Positions 33,901 to 41,584 of a stretch of 64,000 nt of DNA are shown one piece after another. The notes under the pieces were generated by a model. That model saw nothing but the letters and a program-made list of their open reading frames with translations. It had not been told where the DNA came from and searched no databases. The position numbers were made by a program, and so were the translations under genes. The stretch is taken from positions 30,058 through 94,057 of the forward strand of contig JAWLAT010000019.1 of assembly GCA_041395325.1 (NCBI GenBank). The letters run 5' to 3'. Source of the stretch: JAWLAT01 sp041395325. Lineage in GTDB: Bacteria > Pseudomonadota > Gammaproteobacteria > Xanthomonadales > SZUA-5. Within the stretch, counting starts at the first letter, position 1. Every line of letters starts with the position of its first letter.

Positions 33901-35067
33901 ATGGAACTGCACGAGATCCTCAATCATCTGGGCGAGGATCGGCAGGCCTATCGCGGCGCCGTCGCACCACCCGTATTCCAGACCAGCAACTTCTGCTTCC
34001 CGACGCTGGCGCAGATGCGCTCGGCGTTGACGGACGAGTTGAGCAACGCCTTCTACACGCGCGGCAACAATCCGACCGTCGAGATCCTGCGCCGCAAGGT
34101 CGCTGCGCTGGAGGGGGCCGAGGACGCCCTGATGTTCGGCTCGGGCTCGGCCGCCATCGCGGCGGCAGTGATGCATTTTCTCGCTGCCGGCGATCACGTG
34201 ATCTGCGTGCAGAAGCCCTACGGCTGGACGCGCGCGCTGCTCGACCAGATGCTGCGTCGCTACGGTGTCGAGACGAGTTTCGTGGATGCGCGTGAAGTCT
34301 CGGCCATCGAGGCAGCAGCGCGCGCGAACACGAAGATGATCGTATTGGAGAGCCCGAATTCGATGACCTTCGAGCAGCAGGACCTGGCGGCGGTGGCCGA
34401 ACTCGCCAGGGCCAAAGGCTGGGTCAGCATCTGCGACAACAGCTGGGCCAGTCCGTTGCTGCAATCACCGTTGGCCCTGGGTATCGATCTGGTTACGCAT
34501 TCGGCCACCAAGTATCTCAACGGGCACAGTGATGTGGTGGCCGGCGCCTTGTGCGGTTCGGCCGATCACATCCGGCAGATCTTCCGCGGACCATTCATGA
34601 CGCTCGGCGGGATCCTGGCACCGCACGACGCCTGGTTGCTGCTGCGTGGACTGCGTACGCTGGACGTGCGGTTGGAGCGCATCCAGCGCAGCACCGCAGC
34701 CGTCATCGCCTTCCTCGCGACTCACCCGAAGGTGCAGCAGCTGTACTACCCCGGTCATGGTGTCCACGGACAGGCCGAACTGGCCCGTCACCAGTTGCGA
34801 GGCGGCAGTGGGTTGCTGTCATTCCGGCTGGCGGCGACGGATCTGGCCGCGGTCGACCGATTCTGCGATGCCCTGCAGTGCTTCCTGATGGCCTGTTCCT
34901 GGGGCGGCTACGAATCGCTGATCTTTCCTGTCGGTTGCGTCATGACGGCCGAGAACTACCGCGATCCGACCCACAGCCTGCCATTCGATCTGGTTCGCTT
35001 GTCGATTGGTCTGGAGCCCGCTGATGCGCTGATTGACGATCTGCGGCAGGCGCTGGAACAGCTTTGA
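33901..35067 (+). CDS. Cys/Met-metabolism PLP enzyme (cystathionine beta-lyase-like)
   Basis: A 388-residue fold-type I PLP enzyme. Key motifs are 'YTRGNNPTVEILRRKVAALEG', 'GSGSAAIAAAV', 'LESPNSMTFEQQDLAAVA', 'CDNSWASPLLQSPLALG' and the PLP-lysine 'HSATKYLNGHSDVVAG'. The family includes cystathionine beta- and gamma-lyase, cystathionine gamma-synthase and MetC-like enzymes. The missing internal tyrosine motifs do not let me pick one. Beta-lyase (homocysteine plus pyruvate) is the best guess. It starts one base after galU, an unrelated function, so the pairing may only reflect shared transcription. Confidence 0.85.
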   Translation: MELHEILNHLGEDRQAYRGAVAPPVFQTSNFCFPTLAQMRSALTDELSNAFYTRGNNPTVEILRRKVAALEGAEDALMFGSGSAAIAAAVMHFLAAGDHVICVQKPYGWTRALLDQMLRRYGVETSFVDAREVSAIEAAARANTKMIVLESPNSMTFEQQDLAAVAELARAKGWVSICDNSWASPLLQSPLALGIDLVTHSATKYLNGHSDVVAGALCGSADHIRQIFRGPFMTLGGILAPHDAWLLLRGLRTLDVRLERIQRSTAAVIAFLATHPKVQQLYYPGHGVHGQAELARHQLRGGSGLLSFRLAATDLAAVDRFCDALQCFLMACSWGGYESLIFPVGCVMTAENYRDPTHSLPFDLVRLSIGLEPADALIDDLRQALEQL

Positions 35068-35106
35068 ACGTGGTTGGCCTGAACCTGCGACCGCTTCAGC
35101 GTTGAC

Positions 35107-35553
35107 TCAGGCCAAAGTCCACAGCAACTGGATCAGCAGGGCCGTGGCCATGATGGCGGTCAATGGCAGGATCAGGGCGATCAGCTGCAGCAGCCGGGCG
35201 CGACGTCGCGCAGCTTCGCCGCGGAGTACGGGCGTATCGCGAATCATTCGGGCCTGAGCGGGCGGAAAGCGATCCTGCTGCAGGACCTGAGCCGCCGTGC
35301 GTGAACTGAGCCAGGCCAGCGCTGCGCAGGACAGGCACAGTAGCAACGCCATGGTGCCGCCCAGCCAGCGCGCCATATGCACAGCATCGTCGACTCGACG
35401 CTCTGCCAGTTGCAGCAGCATCCGCTGCACGCCCCATTGGTAGGCCAGCAGCAGCAGAACGCCGAGCAGGACCGCGCCTGCGGCGAGCCAGAGCACATTC
35501 TTGCGCCAGGCGGGGTCAGCCTGGTGGAGTTCCTGAGCGGGCGATGGGTCCAT
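35107..35553 (-). CDS. Hypothetical membrane protein, three TM segments
   Basis: A 148-residue protein with three hydrophobic segments ('VLWLAAGAVLLGVLLLLAY', 'GTMALLLCLSCAALAWLS', 'LIALILPLTAIMATALLIQ') and Arg-rich connecting loops. I do not recognise a family. The start is placed at 35553 because the longer frame, back to 35658, is the translation of an intergenic inverted repeat and looks random. It converges with the Cys/Met enzyme gene. No neighbour suggests a function. Confidence 0.55.
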   Translation of the reverse strand: MDPSPAQELHQADPAWRKNVLWLAAGAVLLGVLLLLAYQWGVQRMLLQLAERRVDDAVHMARWLGGTMALLLCLSCAALAWLSSRTAAQVLQQDRFPPAQARMIRDTPVLRGEAARRRARLLQLIALILPLTAIMATALLIQLLWTLA

Positions 35554-35566
35554 CGAGAAAACCTGG

Positions 35567-35680
35567 TGTGGTGATCCGCCAATTCCTTGAACGTTTTCCG
35601 AGTCCTTTCCCCCGCGTACGGCGTTGCTCTGGGGAAAACCCATCGAAACCTTGTCCAAGCGACTGGCGTATCACCACACT
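35567..35680. repeat. Imperfect long palindrome (about 114 bp), MITE-like
   Basis: The ends are near-perfect reverse complements: TGTGGTGAT-N-CGCCA at 35567-35581 and TGGCG-N-ATCACCACA at 35666-35680. A weaker extended arm and an inner pair (GTTTTCC at 35593-35599, GGAAAAC at 35633-35639) follow inwards. The whole could fold into one long hairpin. It lies between two divergent genes and supplies the spurious N-terminus of the reverse-strand frame. No transposase is present. Confidence 0.55.
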
Positions 35681-35805
35681 AGCGAACGGATCGGTCAATC
35701 GGCTGCAGGAGCAAGCAGTTCGGAGGGAATCTGCCGACCGACGGCCGTTCGCCATCGGAGGCGTGGGAACATGGCAGGGCATGGAGCAACCGCGGGAGAG
35801 TGAAG

Positions 35806-36360
35806 ATGGGTCAGGGACTGCGCTTGGCAATTCTGATTGATGCGCGACTGGAGCACCCGGGTCAAACCCCGACCCTGCAGCGGCTGCGGGAGTTGCTGGA
35901 GAACGAGCAGATTCCGCACGCACTGGTTGCGCCAGCCAGCGACGATGGCCCGCACTGGCGCGCGGTTGGAGCCGTGGACACCATTTACGCCGGTGCCTGG
36001 CCGGTCTATCAGGGGCCCGGTGACAATCCGCTGCGCTGGTTTCCGACACTGGATGGCAATGCCTCGGCGCCGACGTTGGATGGGCAACGTGGCCACACCT
36101 ATGCGCTGGATCTCAGTGATCGCTGCATGGGCGATCCACGCCGTTGGACGCCAGACGAATGGCTGCAGTATCTGATGGATGCGTTCGACCAGCTTGATGA
36201 CGAAGCGCAGCACTCGGCGCGTTCTCTGGCGCTGTTGTTGCACCCGGAGTTCAGTGGTCGCGCCGGTTCCATTGCTGCCTTCCGGCAGTTCCTGCGCTAT
36301 GTGGCCGAGCGCGATGGGGTACGCTGGGTGGCACCCGATCAGGCCGATATGGAAGGTTGA
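35806..36360 (+). CDS. Polysaccharide-deacetylase-like protein, C-terminal half only
   Basis: A 184-residue protein that reads like the second half of a NodB-fold deacetylase of the PuuE/allantoinase type: 'HTYALDLSDRCMGDPRRW', 'LMDAFDQLDDEA', 'RSLALLLHPEFSGRAGSIAAF' and 'FLRYVAERDGVRWV'. The N-terminal metal-binding motif (D-D, HxxxH) that makes the active site is missing, and no frame upstream encodes it. It may be a decayed remnant or a recruited binding domain. A GGGAGAG site precedes the ATG; a GTG two codons earlier is an alternative. It is followed closely by a lipoprotein gene. Confidence 0.6.
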   Translation: MGQGLRLAILIDARLEHPGQTPTLQRLRELLENEQIPHALVAPASDDGPHWRAVGAVDTIYAGAWPVYQGPGDNPLRWFPTLDGNASAPTLDGQRGHTYALDLSDRCMGDPRRWTPDEWLQYLMDAFDQLDDEAQHSARSLALLLHPEFSGRAGSIAAFRQFLRYVAERDGVRWVAPDQADMEG

Positions 36361-36364
36361 GCCG

Positions 36365-37435
36365 ATGCGCCAGCAGATGAGTCTTGCGCGCCACGTTGGC
36401 AGCTTGGCTGCGGTGTGGCTGGCCACGCTGCTGGCCGGCTGTGGTTCGACGTTGTCGACTCGCGACGATGGGACGCTCAGCACGTCTGCCATTCGCAGTG
36501 AAACAGCCGGTCCGGCGCCGACCGACCCCGACCAGTTGCTGGCTGAGTTGGCGGAACGCTACCAGGGACAATGGAGCAACCAGGCCGAAGTCTTCGCCGC
36601 CAGCGAGAACGGCCAGCAGGATGCGGCGTCCTCTCTGGTGTCACAGCAAATCGAAGCGATACGCGCCCCTCAGTTTGGTCGTCGGGTATTCCGCGTACGC
36701 ATCAGCTTTGGCGCGCCGGGTCAGCAACGGCAACGACTGCGCCTGACCCGATTCGCCTATGACAGCAGCCGCAGTCTGGTGCGTCAGGACGTCTATGGGT
36801 TTCCGGACGCGAACGGCTACATCCAGCTGGCAGCCGAGTCAGAGGCCTGGGCGGAACTGTCACCGGATCGATTGCGACCGAGTCCAGGGTGCAGCATCTG
36901 GTGGCAGCGCCGGGACAACGGCCGCTGGGTCGGTGCCACAGATCCGGGCCAATGTGCCGCAGCCGAACTGGGTGAATCGACGGGCTCGGTGACCGAGTGG
37001 CTGCAACTGGATGCCGATGCGATGCGCTACCAGCAGGTTCGGCAGGTCGCCGAAGGGCAGACAGCGGTGGATCGGCAGTTCGAGTTCCAGCGGGCGCGAT
37101 CCTTCACGGGATGGTTTGCCTTGCATCCGCAAGGTGACAAGGCCACAACGGCGCCAGCGGTGGGTGCCTGGCATACCGGACGCAACCTGCAGTTGCACGA
37201 TCAGGGTGGCAGCGTCGTGTTGCCGCGTGGCGACGGGACGCCCAGCGGCTATCGGCTGGAACTGGCGCGGCTGCACTATCCAGGACAGGCGCGCAGCTTC
37301 CTGCGGCTGTCCTTCATTGACGCCAATCAGCGCTCATTAGGCTATGTCTTCGCCACCGATGATGCGCGCGACATCGGTGTCAACCTGGGCTGGCTGCAAG
37401 TGGGTTTGCAGGCGCAGCCGGCCGTCGCTCGCTGA
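36365..37435 (+). CDS. Lipoprotein with CpeT/CpcT-like domain
   Basis: A 356-residue protein with a lipobox ('LATLLAGC', so Cys becomes residue 1 after cleavage). After a short linker comes 'LLAELAERYQGQWSNQAEVF', the typical opening of CpeT/CpcT (PF06206), followed by a beta-barrel-like region ('RRVFRVRISFGAP', 'RLRLTRFAYD', 'CSIWWQRR'). CpeT is a phycobilin lyase in cyanobacteria, but many non-phototrophs keep a CpeT domain of unknown role, as here. It sits four bases after the deacetylase-like gene and nine bases before a lipase-like gene. Confidence 0.7.
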   Translation: MRQQMSLARHVGSLAAVWLATLLAGCGSTLSTRDDGTLSTSAIRSETAGPAPTDPDQLLAELAERYQGQWSNQAEVFAASENGQQDAASSLVSQQIEAIRAPQFGRRVFRVRISFGAPGQQRQRLRLTRFAYDSSRSLVRQDVYGFPDANGYIQLAAESEAWAELSPDRLRPSPGCSIWWQRRDNGRWVGATDPGQCAAAELGESTGSVTEWLQLDADAMRYQQVRQVAEGQTAVDRQFEFQRARSFTGWFALHPQGDKATTAPAVGAWHTGRNLQLHDQGGSVVLPRGDGTPSGYRLELARLHYPGQARSFLRLSFIDANQRSLGYVFATDDARDIGVNLGWLQVGLQAQPAVAR

Positions 37436-37444
37436 GCCGAGCCG

Positions 37445-38323
37445 ATGCGGCTGGCCAGCGTCCTCTGCCTGCTGCTGCTCGGCTTGTTGTGGGCCGGTGC
37501 CTCGGTGGCGGATCAGGATGGCTCACTGCTGCACCAGGCGGCATTGGCGCTGGTCCTCCCCGTGCTGGTCGTGCTCGCCTTGACGATACTGGGTAGCCTG
37601 CTGGCGGGCGCGCTTGATCGCAGCGGCCGGCGCGCGCGTGGCTGGCGCCGCTGGGTCTGGTGGGGTCATGAGTCGCTGGCTTTCGGCTGGTGCTTTCTGA
37701 TTGCGCAGCCGTTGTTGAGCTGGTTCATGCCAGGCAGCGACGCGCTGCGGTCTCAACGAGCGCAGCTGCTGTTCGTTCATGGTTTCGTCTGCAATCGTGG
37801 CTTGTGGTGGCGCTGGCGGCAGGCCTTCCGCGCCGAAGGCTACCGGACCTCAGTCATCGACCTGCCGCCGACGTGGTGGAACATTCAGAAGCAGCTTACT
37901 CGGCTGGATTCGATGGTGCAGCGCCTGCGGGCGGAGGCACCGGCGTTGCCGCTGGTGCTGGTGGGCCACAGCATGGGTGGCGTGGCCGCACGAATGCTGT
38001 GGGACCGGCTTGACGATCCGTTGCTGCGTGTGGTCAGTATCGGCGCGCCACATCATGGCACCGAGTTGGCCGGGGGCTTTGGTGGTCGGCGACATGGTCC
38101 ACCGCTGCCCTCGTCGGATTGGCTGATCCGGTTCAACGCGACGGCCAGGTCGCTGCCGGAGAACGCCGTCAACCTGTGGTCGACCGACGATGCCATCGTC
38201 GTGCCAGCGGGCAGCTCGGCACTGGATGAGTCCAGCGACCACGTGCTTGGTGGCTATGGCCACCTGGGACTGTCGCAGTCTGACGAGGTCCTGCAGTGGC
38301 TGCTCAGACGTCTGCGCGACTGA
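37445..38323 (+). CDS. Membrane-associated alpha/beta hydrolase (lipase-like)
   Basis: A 292-residue protein with two N-terminal hydrophobic helices (about residues 1-60) and then an alpha/beta hydrolase: oxyanion loop 'LLFVHGFVCNRGLWW', nucleophile elbow 'VGHSMGGVAARML', likely acid Asp in 'WSTDDAIV' and likely catalytic His in 'LGGYGHLGL'. The pattern resembles triacylglycerol lipase/esterase proteins such as EstA/LipA relatives. It is probably attached to the inner membrane with the catalytic domain outside. It ends by overlapping the convergent NUDIX gene by 20 bases. The substrate is unknown. Confidence 0.75.
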   Translation: MRLASVLCLLLLGLLWAGASVADQDGSLLHQAALALVLPVLVVLALTILGSLLAGALDRSGRRARGWRRWVWWGHESLAFGWCFLIAQPLLSWFMPGSDALRSQRAQLLFVHGFVCNRGLWWRWRQAFRAEGYRTSVIDLPPTWWNIQKQLTRLDSMVQRLRAEAPALPLVLVGHSMGGVAARMLWDRLDDPLLRVVSIGAPHHGTELAGGFGGRRHGPPLPSSDWLIRFNATARSLPENAVNLWSTDDAIVVPAGSSALDESSDHVLGGYGHLGLSQSDEVLQWLLRRLRD

Positions 38324-38798
38324 ACTGCCAGGACTGCATGCGCCCCTGGGCATAGGGCATGACGCCGTGAAAGGGGCGCGGGTCGGCATCGAAGATCAGT
38401 GGCAGGAAATGGCGATCGCCTTCCCACATGGGCAAGTCCAGCAAGCGGTCGCGGTCGATCCATTCCAGATCGCCTTCGGCATTGCTTGGAGGGGGCGTGC
38501 CGCTGAAACGGTCGATCAGGAAGATGAAGCCAAACCAGTCTTCGCCTTGGCGGCCGAATCCGGGCCAGTTGATGGTGCCTCGCAGGCGCATGGATTGGCA
38601 CTCGATCTGCGCCTCTTCGGCGATCTCGCGAGCCATGCCCGCCACCACATCCTCGTTGGGCTCCAACTTTCCACCCAAACCGTTGTACTTGCCCAGGTGC
38701 TCATCGTCGGGGCGGGCATTGCGATGGACCATCAGGACCTGGCGTCCATCAGGGGAAAGCACATAGCCAAGCGTGGCCAGGATCGGGGTGTAGGGCAT
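38304..38798 (-). CDS. NUDIX hydrolase (MutT/8-oxo-dGTPase-like)
   Basis: A 164-residue pyrophosphohydrolase with a recognisable NUDIX box: 'GKLEPNEDVVAGMAREIAEE' followed by 'AQIE' (GX5EX7REUXEEXGU with Gln at the usual last Gly). The N-terminus 'MPYTPILATLGYVLSPDG' and the 'LGKYNGLGG' lead-in are like MutT1-type 8-oxo-(d)GTP diphosphatases. The long upstream extension of this frame runs through the arsR-arsI genes and is not used. It is divergent from arsR. Confidence 0.82.
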   Translation of the reverse strand: MPYTPILATLGYVLSPDGRQVLMVHRNARPDDEHLGKYNGLGGKLEPNEDVVAGMAREIAEEAQIECQSMRLRGTINWPGFGRQGEDWFGFIFLIDRFSGTPPPSNAEGDLEWIDRDRLLDLPMWEGDRHFLPLIFDADPRPFHGVMPYAQGRMQSWQFSRADV

Positions 38799-38865
38799 GG
38801 CAGATTCGCTCGGCTGGGGCAGGGCGGAGTTTAACCGCTGGACGACATCGATCCGGGCGTACTTG

Positions 38866-38894
38866 TATAATTCGATAATTCCGGTAATATCGAA
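38866..38894 (+). promoter_or_regulatory. arsR promoter and palindromic ArsR operator
   Basis: A TATAAT -10 hexamer (38866-38871) runs straight into a perfect 7+7 inverted repeat, TTCGATA (38871-38877) and TATCGAA (38888-38894), spaced by ten bases. It ends four bases before the arsR ATG. The overlap with the -10 is how an ArsR/SmtB repressor would block its own promoter. The surrounding 30 bases are conspicuously A+T-rich for this genome. Confidence 0.65.
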
Positions 38895-38897
38895 CTT

Positions 38898-39212
38898 ATG
38901 AACACGCACGAAGCGCTCGCCGCACTGACGGCGCTCAGCCACGAAACTCGGTTGAACGCTTTCCGAATCCTGGTCCAGATCGGTTCGGCCGGCCTGCCGG
39001 TGGGTGAGTTGCGCGAGCAACTGGATCTGCCGGCAGCCACCCTCACCGCGCACTTGAATCAGTTGCGCGCGGCGGGGCTGGTTCGCGATGAGCGACTCGG
39101 GCGTGTCATTCGCGTTCATGCCGACTATCAGCGGATGAACGCGCTGCTGGCGTATTTGACCGAGAACTGCTGTGCCGGGGACGGTTGTGGTCCGGCCGGC
39201 AGCTGCACCTGA
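38898..39212 (+). CDS. arsR: ArsR-family transcriptional repressor
   Basis: A 104-residue winged-helix protein. The DNA-binding part reads 'LSHETRLNAFRILVQIGSAG', 'LPVGELREQLDLPAATLTAH' and 'LNQLRAAGLVRDERLGRVIR'. It has no CxC in the recognition helix (classic type I ArsR). Instead it has a Cys cluster at the C-terminus ('NCCAGDGCGPAGSC'), the likely arsenite or methylarsenite sensor. The palindrome ahead of the gene would be its operator. It heads an ars locus with arsI and an aquaporin. Confidence 0.88.
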   Translation: MNTHEALAALTALSHETRLNAFRILVQIGSAGLPVGELREQLDLPAATLTAHLNQLRAAGLVRDERLGRVIRVHADYQRMNALLAYLTENCCAGDGCGPAGSCT

Positions 39213-39229
39213 CCCACTAGGAGACCACC

Positions 39230-39679
39230 ATGCGTCGTTTTCATGTCCATCTGCGCGTCCAGGATCTGGATGCCAACGTGCGCTTCTATTCCCGCCTCTT
39301 TGCCGCCGAACCGGCGGTCCTGAAGGCGGACTACGCGAAATGGCTGCTCGACGATCCGCAGCTGAACTTCGCCATCTCCCATCGGGGAGCGGACACCGGT
39401 GTCGAGCACCTGGGCTTCCAGGTCGACGATGATCCCAGCCTGGCCGAACTGGGCCAACGGCTCGATGCCGCCGGCGCGGCGATCCTGCCCGAGGAAGGCA
39501 CCACCTGCTGCTACGCGCGCTCCAACAAGCTCTGGACCGAAGATCCGCAAGGCGTCCGCTGGGAGAGCTTTCACACCTTTGGTGAAGCGACCAGCTATGC
39601 CGGTGCAGCGCCGACGCAGCCACTGACGCCGGTGCAGGCTCAGACGGGCGCCGGCTGTGGTTGTGGCACGTCAGCTTGA
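39230..39679 (+). CDS. arsI: ArsI/CadI-family dioxygenase (C-As lyase)
   Basis: A 149-residue vicinal-oxygen-chelate enzyme that breaks the C-As bond of trivalent methylarsenicals in a non-haem iron reaction. It keeps a likely metal set (His at 5 or 7, His60 in 'VEHLGF', Glu112 in 'RWESFHT') and the vicinal Cys93-Cys94 pair with Lys100 in 'TTCCYARSNKLW', which binds the arsenical. A Cys-rich C-terminal tail ('GAGCGCGTS') could bind metal as well. An AGGAG site precedes the ATG. It lies 17 bases after arsR, so ArsR probably controls it. Confidence 0.9.
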   Translation: MRRFHVHLRVQDLDANVRFYSRLFAAEPAVLKADYAKWLLDDPQLNFAISHRGADTGVEHLGFQVDDDPSLAELGQRLDAAGAAILPEEGTTCCYARSNKLWTEDPQGVRWESFHTFGEATSYAGAAPTQPLTPVQAQTGAGCGCGTSA

Positions 39680-39712
39680 GCTGGCAGCCCGAGCTTACGC
39701 CTGTACCTAGAA

Positions 39713-39733
39713 GGGCCCGGCAACGCCGGGTCC
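39713..39733 (+). other. GC-rich hairpin between arsI and the aquaporin gene
   Basis: A 9-bp stem (GGGCCCGGC / GCCGGGTCC, one wobble pair) closes on AAC. There is no T-run, so it may partly attenuate expression of the downstream aquaporin rather than end transcription. Confidence 0.4.
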
Positions 39734-39809
39734 TCGGTGGCCGCCCCTGTCATGGCCGGGTGGAAAACCCGGTCGGTTCGAGGCGAGTTCTGGTGCTGGA
39801 GCGATCTGG

Positions 39810-40481
39810 ATGAATCTGTGGAGGCGACTGCTGGCCGAATGGCTGGGAACCATGGCGTTGTTGGCGACTGTGGTCGGCTCCGGAATCATGGGCCAGACGC
39901 TCGCTGGCGGCCAGGTTGGCCTGGCGCTGCTGGCCAATGCCGTGGCAACGGCGGCCATCCTCTACGTGCTGATCTGCACGCTGGGCCCCATTTCCGGTGC
40001 GCACTTCAATCCGATTGTGACACTGGCCTTTCGGCTGCGCGGAGAGCTCGGCAACCTCGACGCCATCTGCTATGTGCTGACGCAACTGATCGGGGCGGCC
40101 ATGGGCGTGCTGCTGGCACACGCCATGTTCGAACAATCGATGTGGCAGCCCGGGATCCAGGCTCGCACCGGCACAGCGCAGTGGTTGAGTGAGGTGGTGG
40201 CCAGTGCCGGGCTGATCCTGACGATCATGCTCGGCTTGCGCTGGCGGCCGACGGCGATTCCGGCACTGGTGGCCTGTTTCATTCTGGCGGCCTACTGGTT
40301 CACCGCCAGTACGTCCTTCGCCAACCCGGCGGTCACCCTGGCCCGCAGTCTGACCCAGAGCTTTGCCGGCATCCGGGCGATGGATGTGCTGCCGTTCATC
40401 GGTGCCCAGTTGCTGGGCATGCTGGTGGCGATGGGACTGGTCGCCGGCCTGTCCCCGCGCGAACCGATGACCACTGACTGA
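39810..40481 (+). CDS. MIP-family aquaglyceroporin, probable arsenite channel (AqpS-like)
   Basis: A 223-residue channel with six TM segments and two half-helix motifs, 'AHFNPIVTLAF' and 'FANPAVTLARS' (NPI and NPA instead of NPA/NPA). The first-half 'SGAHFNP' is conserved. AqpS, encoded in ars operons, lets arsenite or methylated arsenicals out along their gradient. It follows arsR-arsI at about 130 bases and completes the locus; no ArsC, ArsB or Acr3 is nearby. The altered first NPA box may change selectivity. Confidence 0.85.
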   Translation: MNLWRRLLAEWLGTMALLATVVGSGIMGQTLAGGQVGLALLANAVATAAILYVLICTLGPISGAHFNPIVTLAFRLRGELGNLDAICYVLTQLIGAAMGVLLAHAMFEQSMWQPGIQARTGTAQWLSEVVASAGLILTIMLGLRWRPTAIPALVACFILAAYWFTASTSFANPAVTLARSLTQSFAGIRAMDVLPFIGAQLLGMLVAMGLVAGLSPREPMTTD

Positions 40482-40489
40482 GTGGGCAA

Positions 40490-40978
40490 TCAGTCGGTCC
40501 GCAAGCGTTTCTTCATGCCCAGATGGGTGAAGGCAAAGCCTTGCTGTTCGTAGAAGCGATGTGCGTCGGTGCGCTGCCGGTGGGTGGTCAGCTGAGCAAG
40601 TATGCAGCCCTGATCACGGGCCATCTGCAAGGCCGCCTCGGTGAGTCGGGTTCCCAGCCCATGGCCTCGCCATGAACGGGCGATGCGCACCGACTCGATC
40701 TGTGCTCGTCGCGCACCTCGATGTGACAGCCCGGGAATGATGACCAGTTGCATGCAGCCCACCAGTTCACCGTTCAGTTCCGCGACGAGGAAATGGCAGC
40801 CCGGGTGACGCTGCATTTCCTCGAAGGCCCGGTAATAGCTGGGATCCGGCGCCGCGTCGATCTGTTCGCGCGTGGCGCCCAGCGCGTCATCGGCCAGCAA
40901 GCGGACAATGGCGGGCAGGTCCTCGGCCTTGGCTTCGCGTACCACCCAACCCGGCAGCTCTCCGCTCATCGGTCGCAT
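40490..40978 (-). CDS. GNAT-family N-acetyltransferase
   Basis: A 162-residue acetyltransferase. The GNAT core reads 'WVVREAKAEDLPAIVRLLAD', 'FLVAELNGELVGCMQLVII', the acetyl-CoA-binding 'ARSWRGHGLGTRLTEAAL' and 'TTHRQRTDAHRFYEQQGFAF'. The arrangement is like the PhnO/Aac-type small GNATs. The substrate is unknown. It converges with the aquaporin gene, eight bases apart. The start could be Met1 or Met4. Confidence 0.82.
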   Translation of the reverse strand: MRPMSGELPGWVVREAKAEDLPAIVRLLADDALGATREQIDAAPDPSYYRAFEEMQRHPGCHFLVAELNGELVGCMQLVIIPGLSHRGARRAQIESVRIARSWRGHGLGTRLTEAALQMARDQGCILAQLTTHRQRTDAHRFYEQQGFAFTHLGMKKRLRTD

Positions 40979-41030
40979 TCCTTACTTCAGGTCGTCCATT
41001 CCGAACACATCACGCGGCTGGATCCAGCAC

Positions 41031-41582
41031 TCAGGCCAGTTCCAGCAGTGAGCCGACGATCAGGATCCGCAGGAAGATGACGCCGATGCTGAACACGAAG
41101 ACCGACAGGTCCAACGGACCGAGCGGCGGGAGATGACGTCGGATGGGGGCGAGCATCGGGCGGAACAATCGCCCCAGGAACTGGCTGATCGGGTGCTCGC
41201 CGTAGCGGTCGACGAAACCCATGATCACGTAAACCAGCAGCAGGATCAGCACCAGCCAGCACAGCGCATCCAACCATTGCGCCAGCGCGGTGAACAGAAA
41301 ACCCACAGGGCCCGGCAGCTTGTACAGCAGCCCGATCAGCAGGACTTCGAGCGCCGACAGTGCCAGCGCCAGCAGCGGGGCGGCCAGGCCGATGCCATTC
41401 CAACTCGGGACGAATCGGCGCAGTGGTGCGAGCATGGGGTTGGTGAACTGAAACAACCCCTGGGCGATGGGATCGCGGAAACCCACCCGGGTGGCTTCCA
41501 CCAGAAAGCGAGCCCACAGCAGGGCAATGAACAGGCCGAAGATGGCGCTGATGAGAAACGCCAGCGCATTCTGAGCTGCCAC
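41031..41582 (-). CDS. YggT family membrane protein
   Basis: A 183-residue protein with two copies of the YggT unit, each with two TM helices joined by 'P.LAP.RR' ('TNPMLAPLRRFVP' and 'FRPMLAPIRRHLP'). YggT proteins link to division or osmotic processes, often next to proC. The start is a GTG at 41582, just inside the proC-yggT junction. It lies two bases after proC, so the two form an operon (proC first), as in many gammaproteobacteria. Confidence 0.9.
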   Translation of the reverse strand: MAAQNALAFLISAIFGLFIALLWARFLVEATRVGFRDPIAQGLFQFTNPMLAPLRRFVPSWNGIGLAAPLLALALSALEVLLIGLLYKLPGPVGFLFTALAQWLDALCWLVLILLLVYVIMGFVDRYGEHPISQFLGRLFRPMLAPIRRHLPPLGPLDLSVFVFSIGVIFLRILIVGSLLELA

Positions 41583-41584
41583 GG

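Noticed and set aside
38799..39623. Upstream extension of the NUDIX frame through arsR-arsI
   Set aside because: The translation is Arg/Ser-rich and antisense to two well-supported genes; the NUDIX protein starts at 38798.
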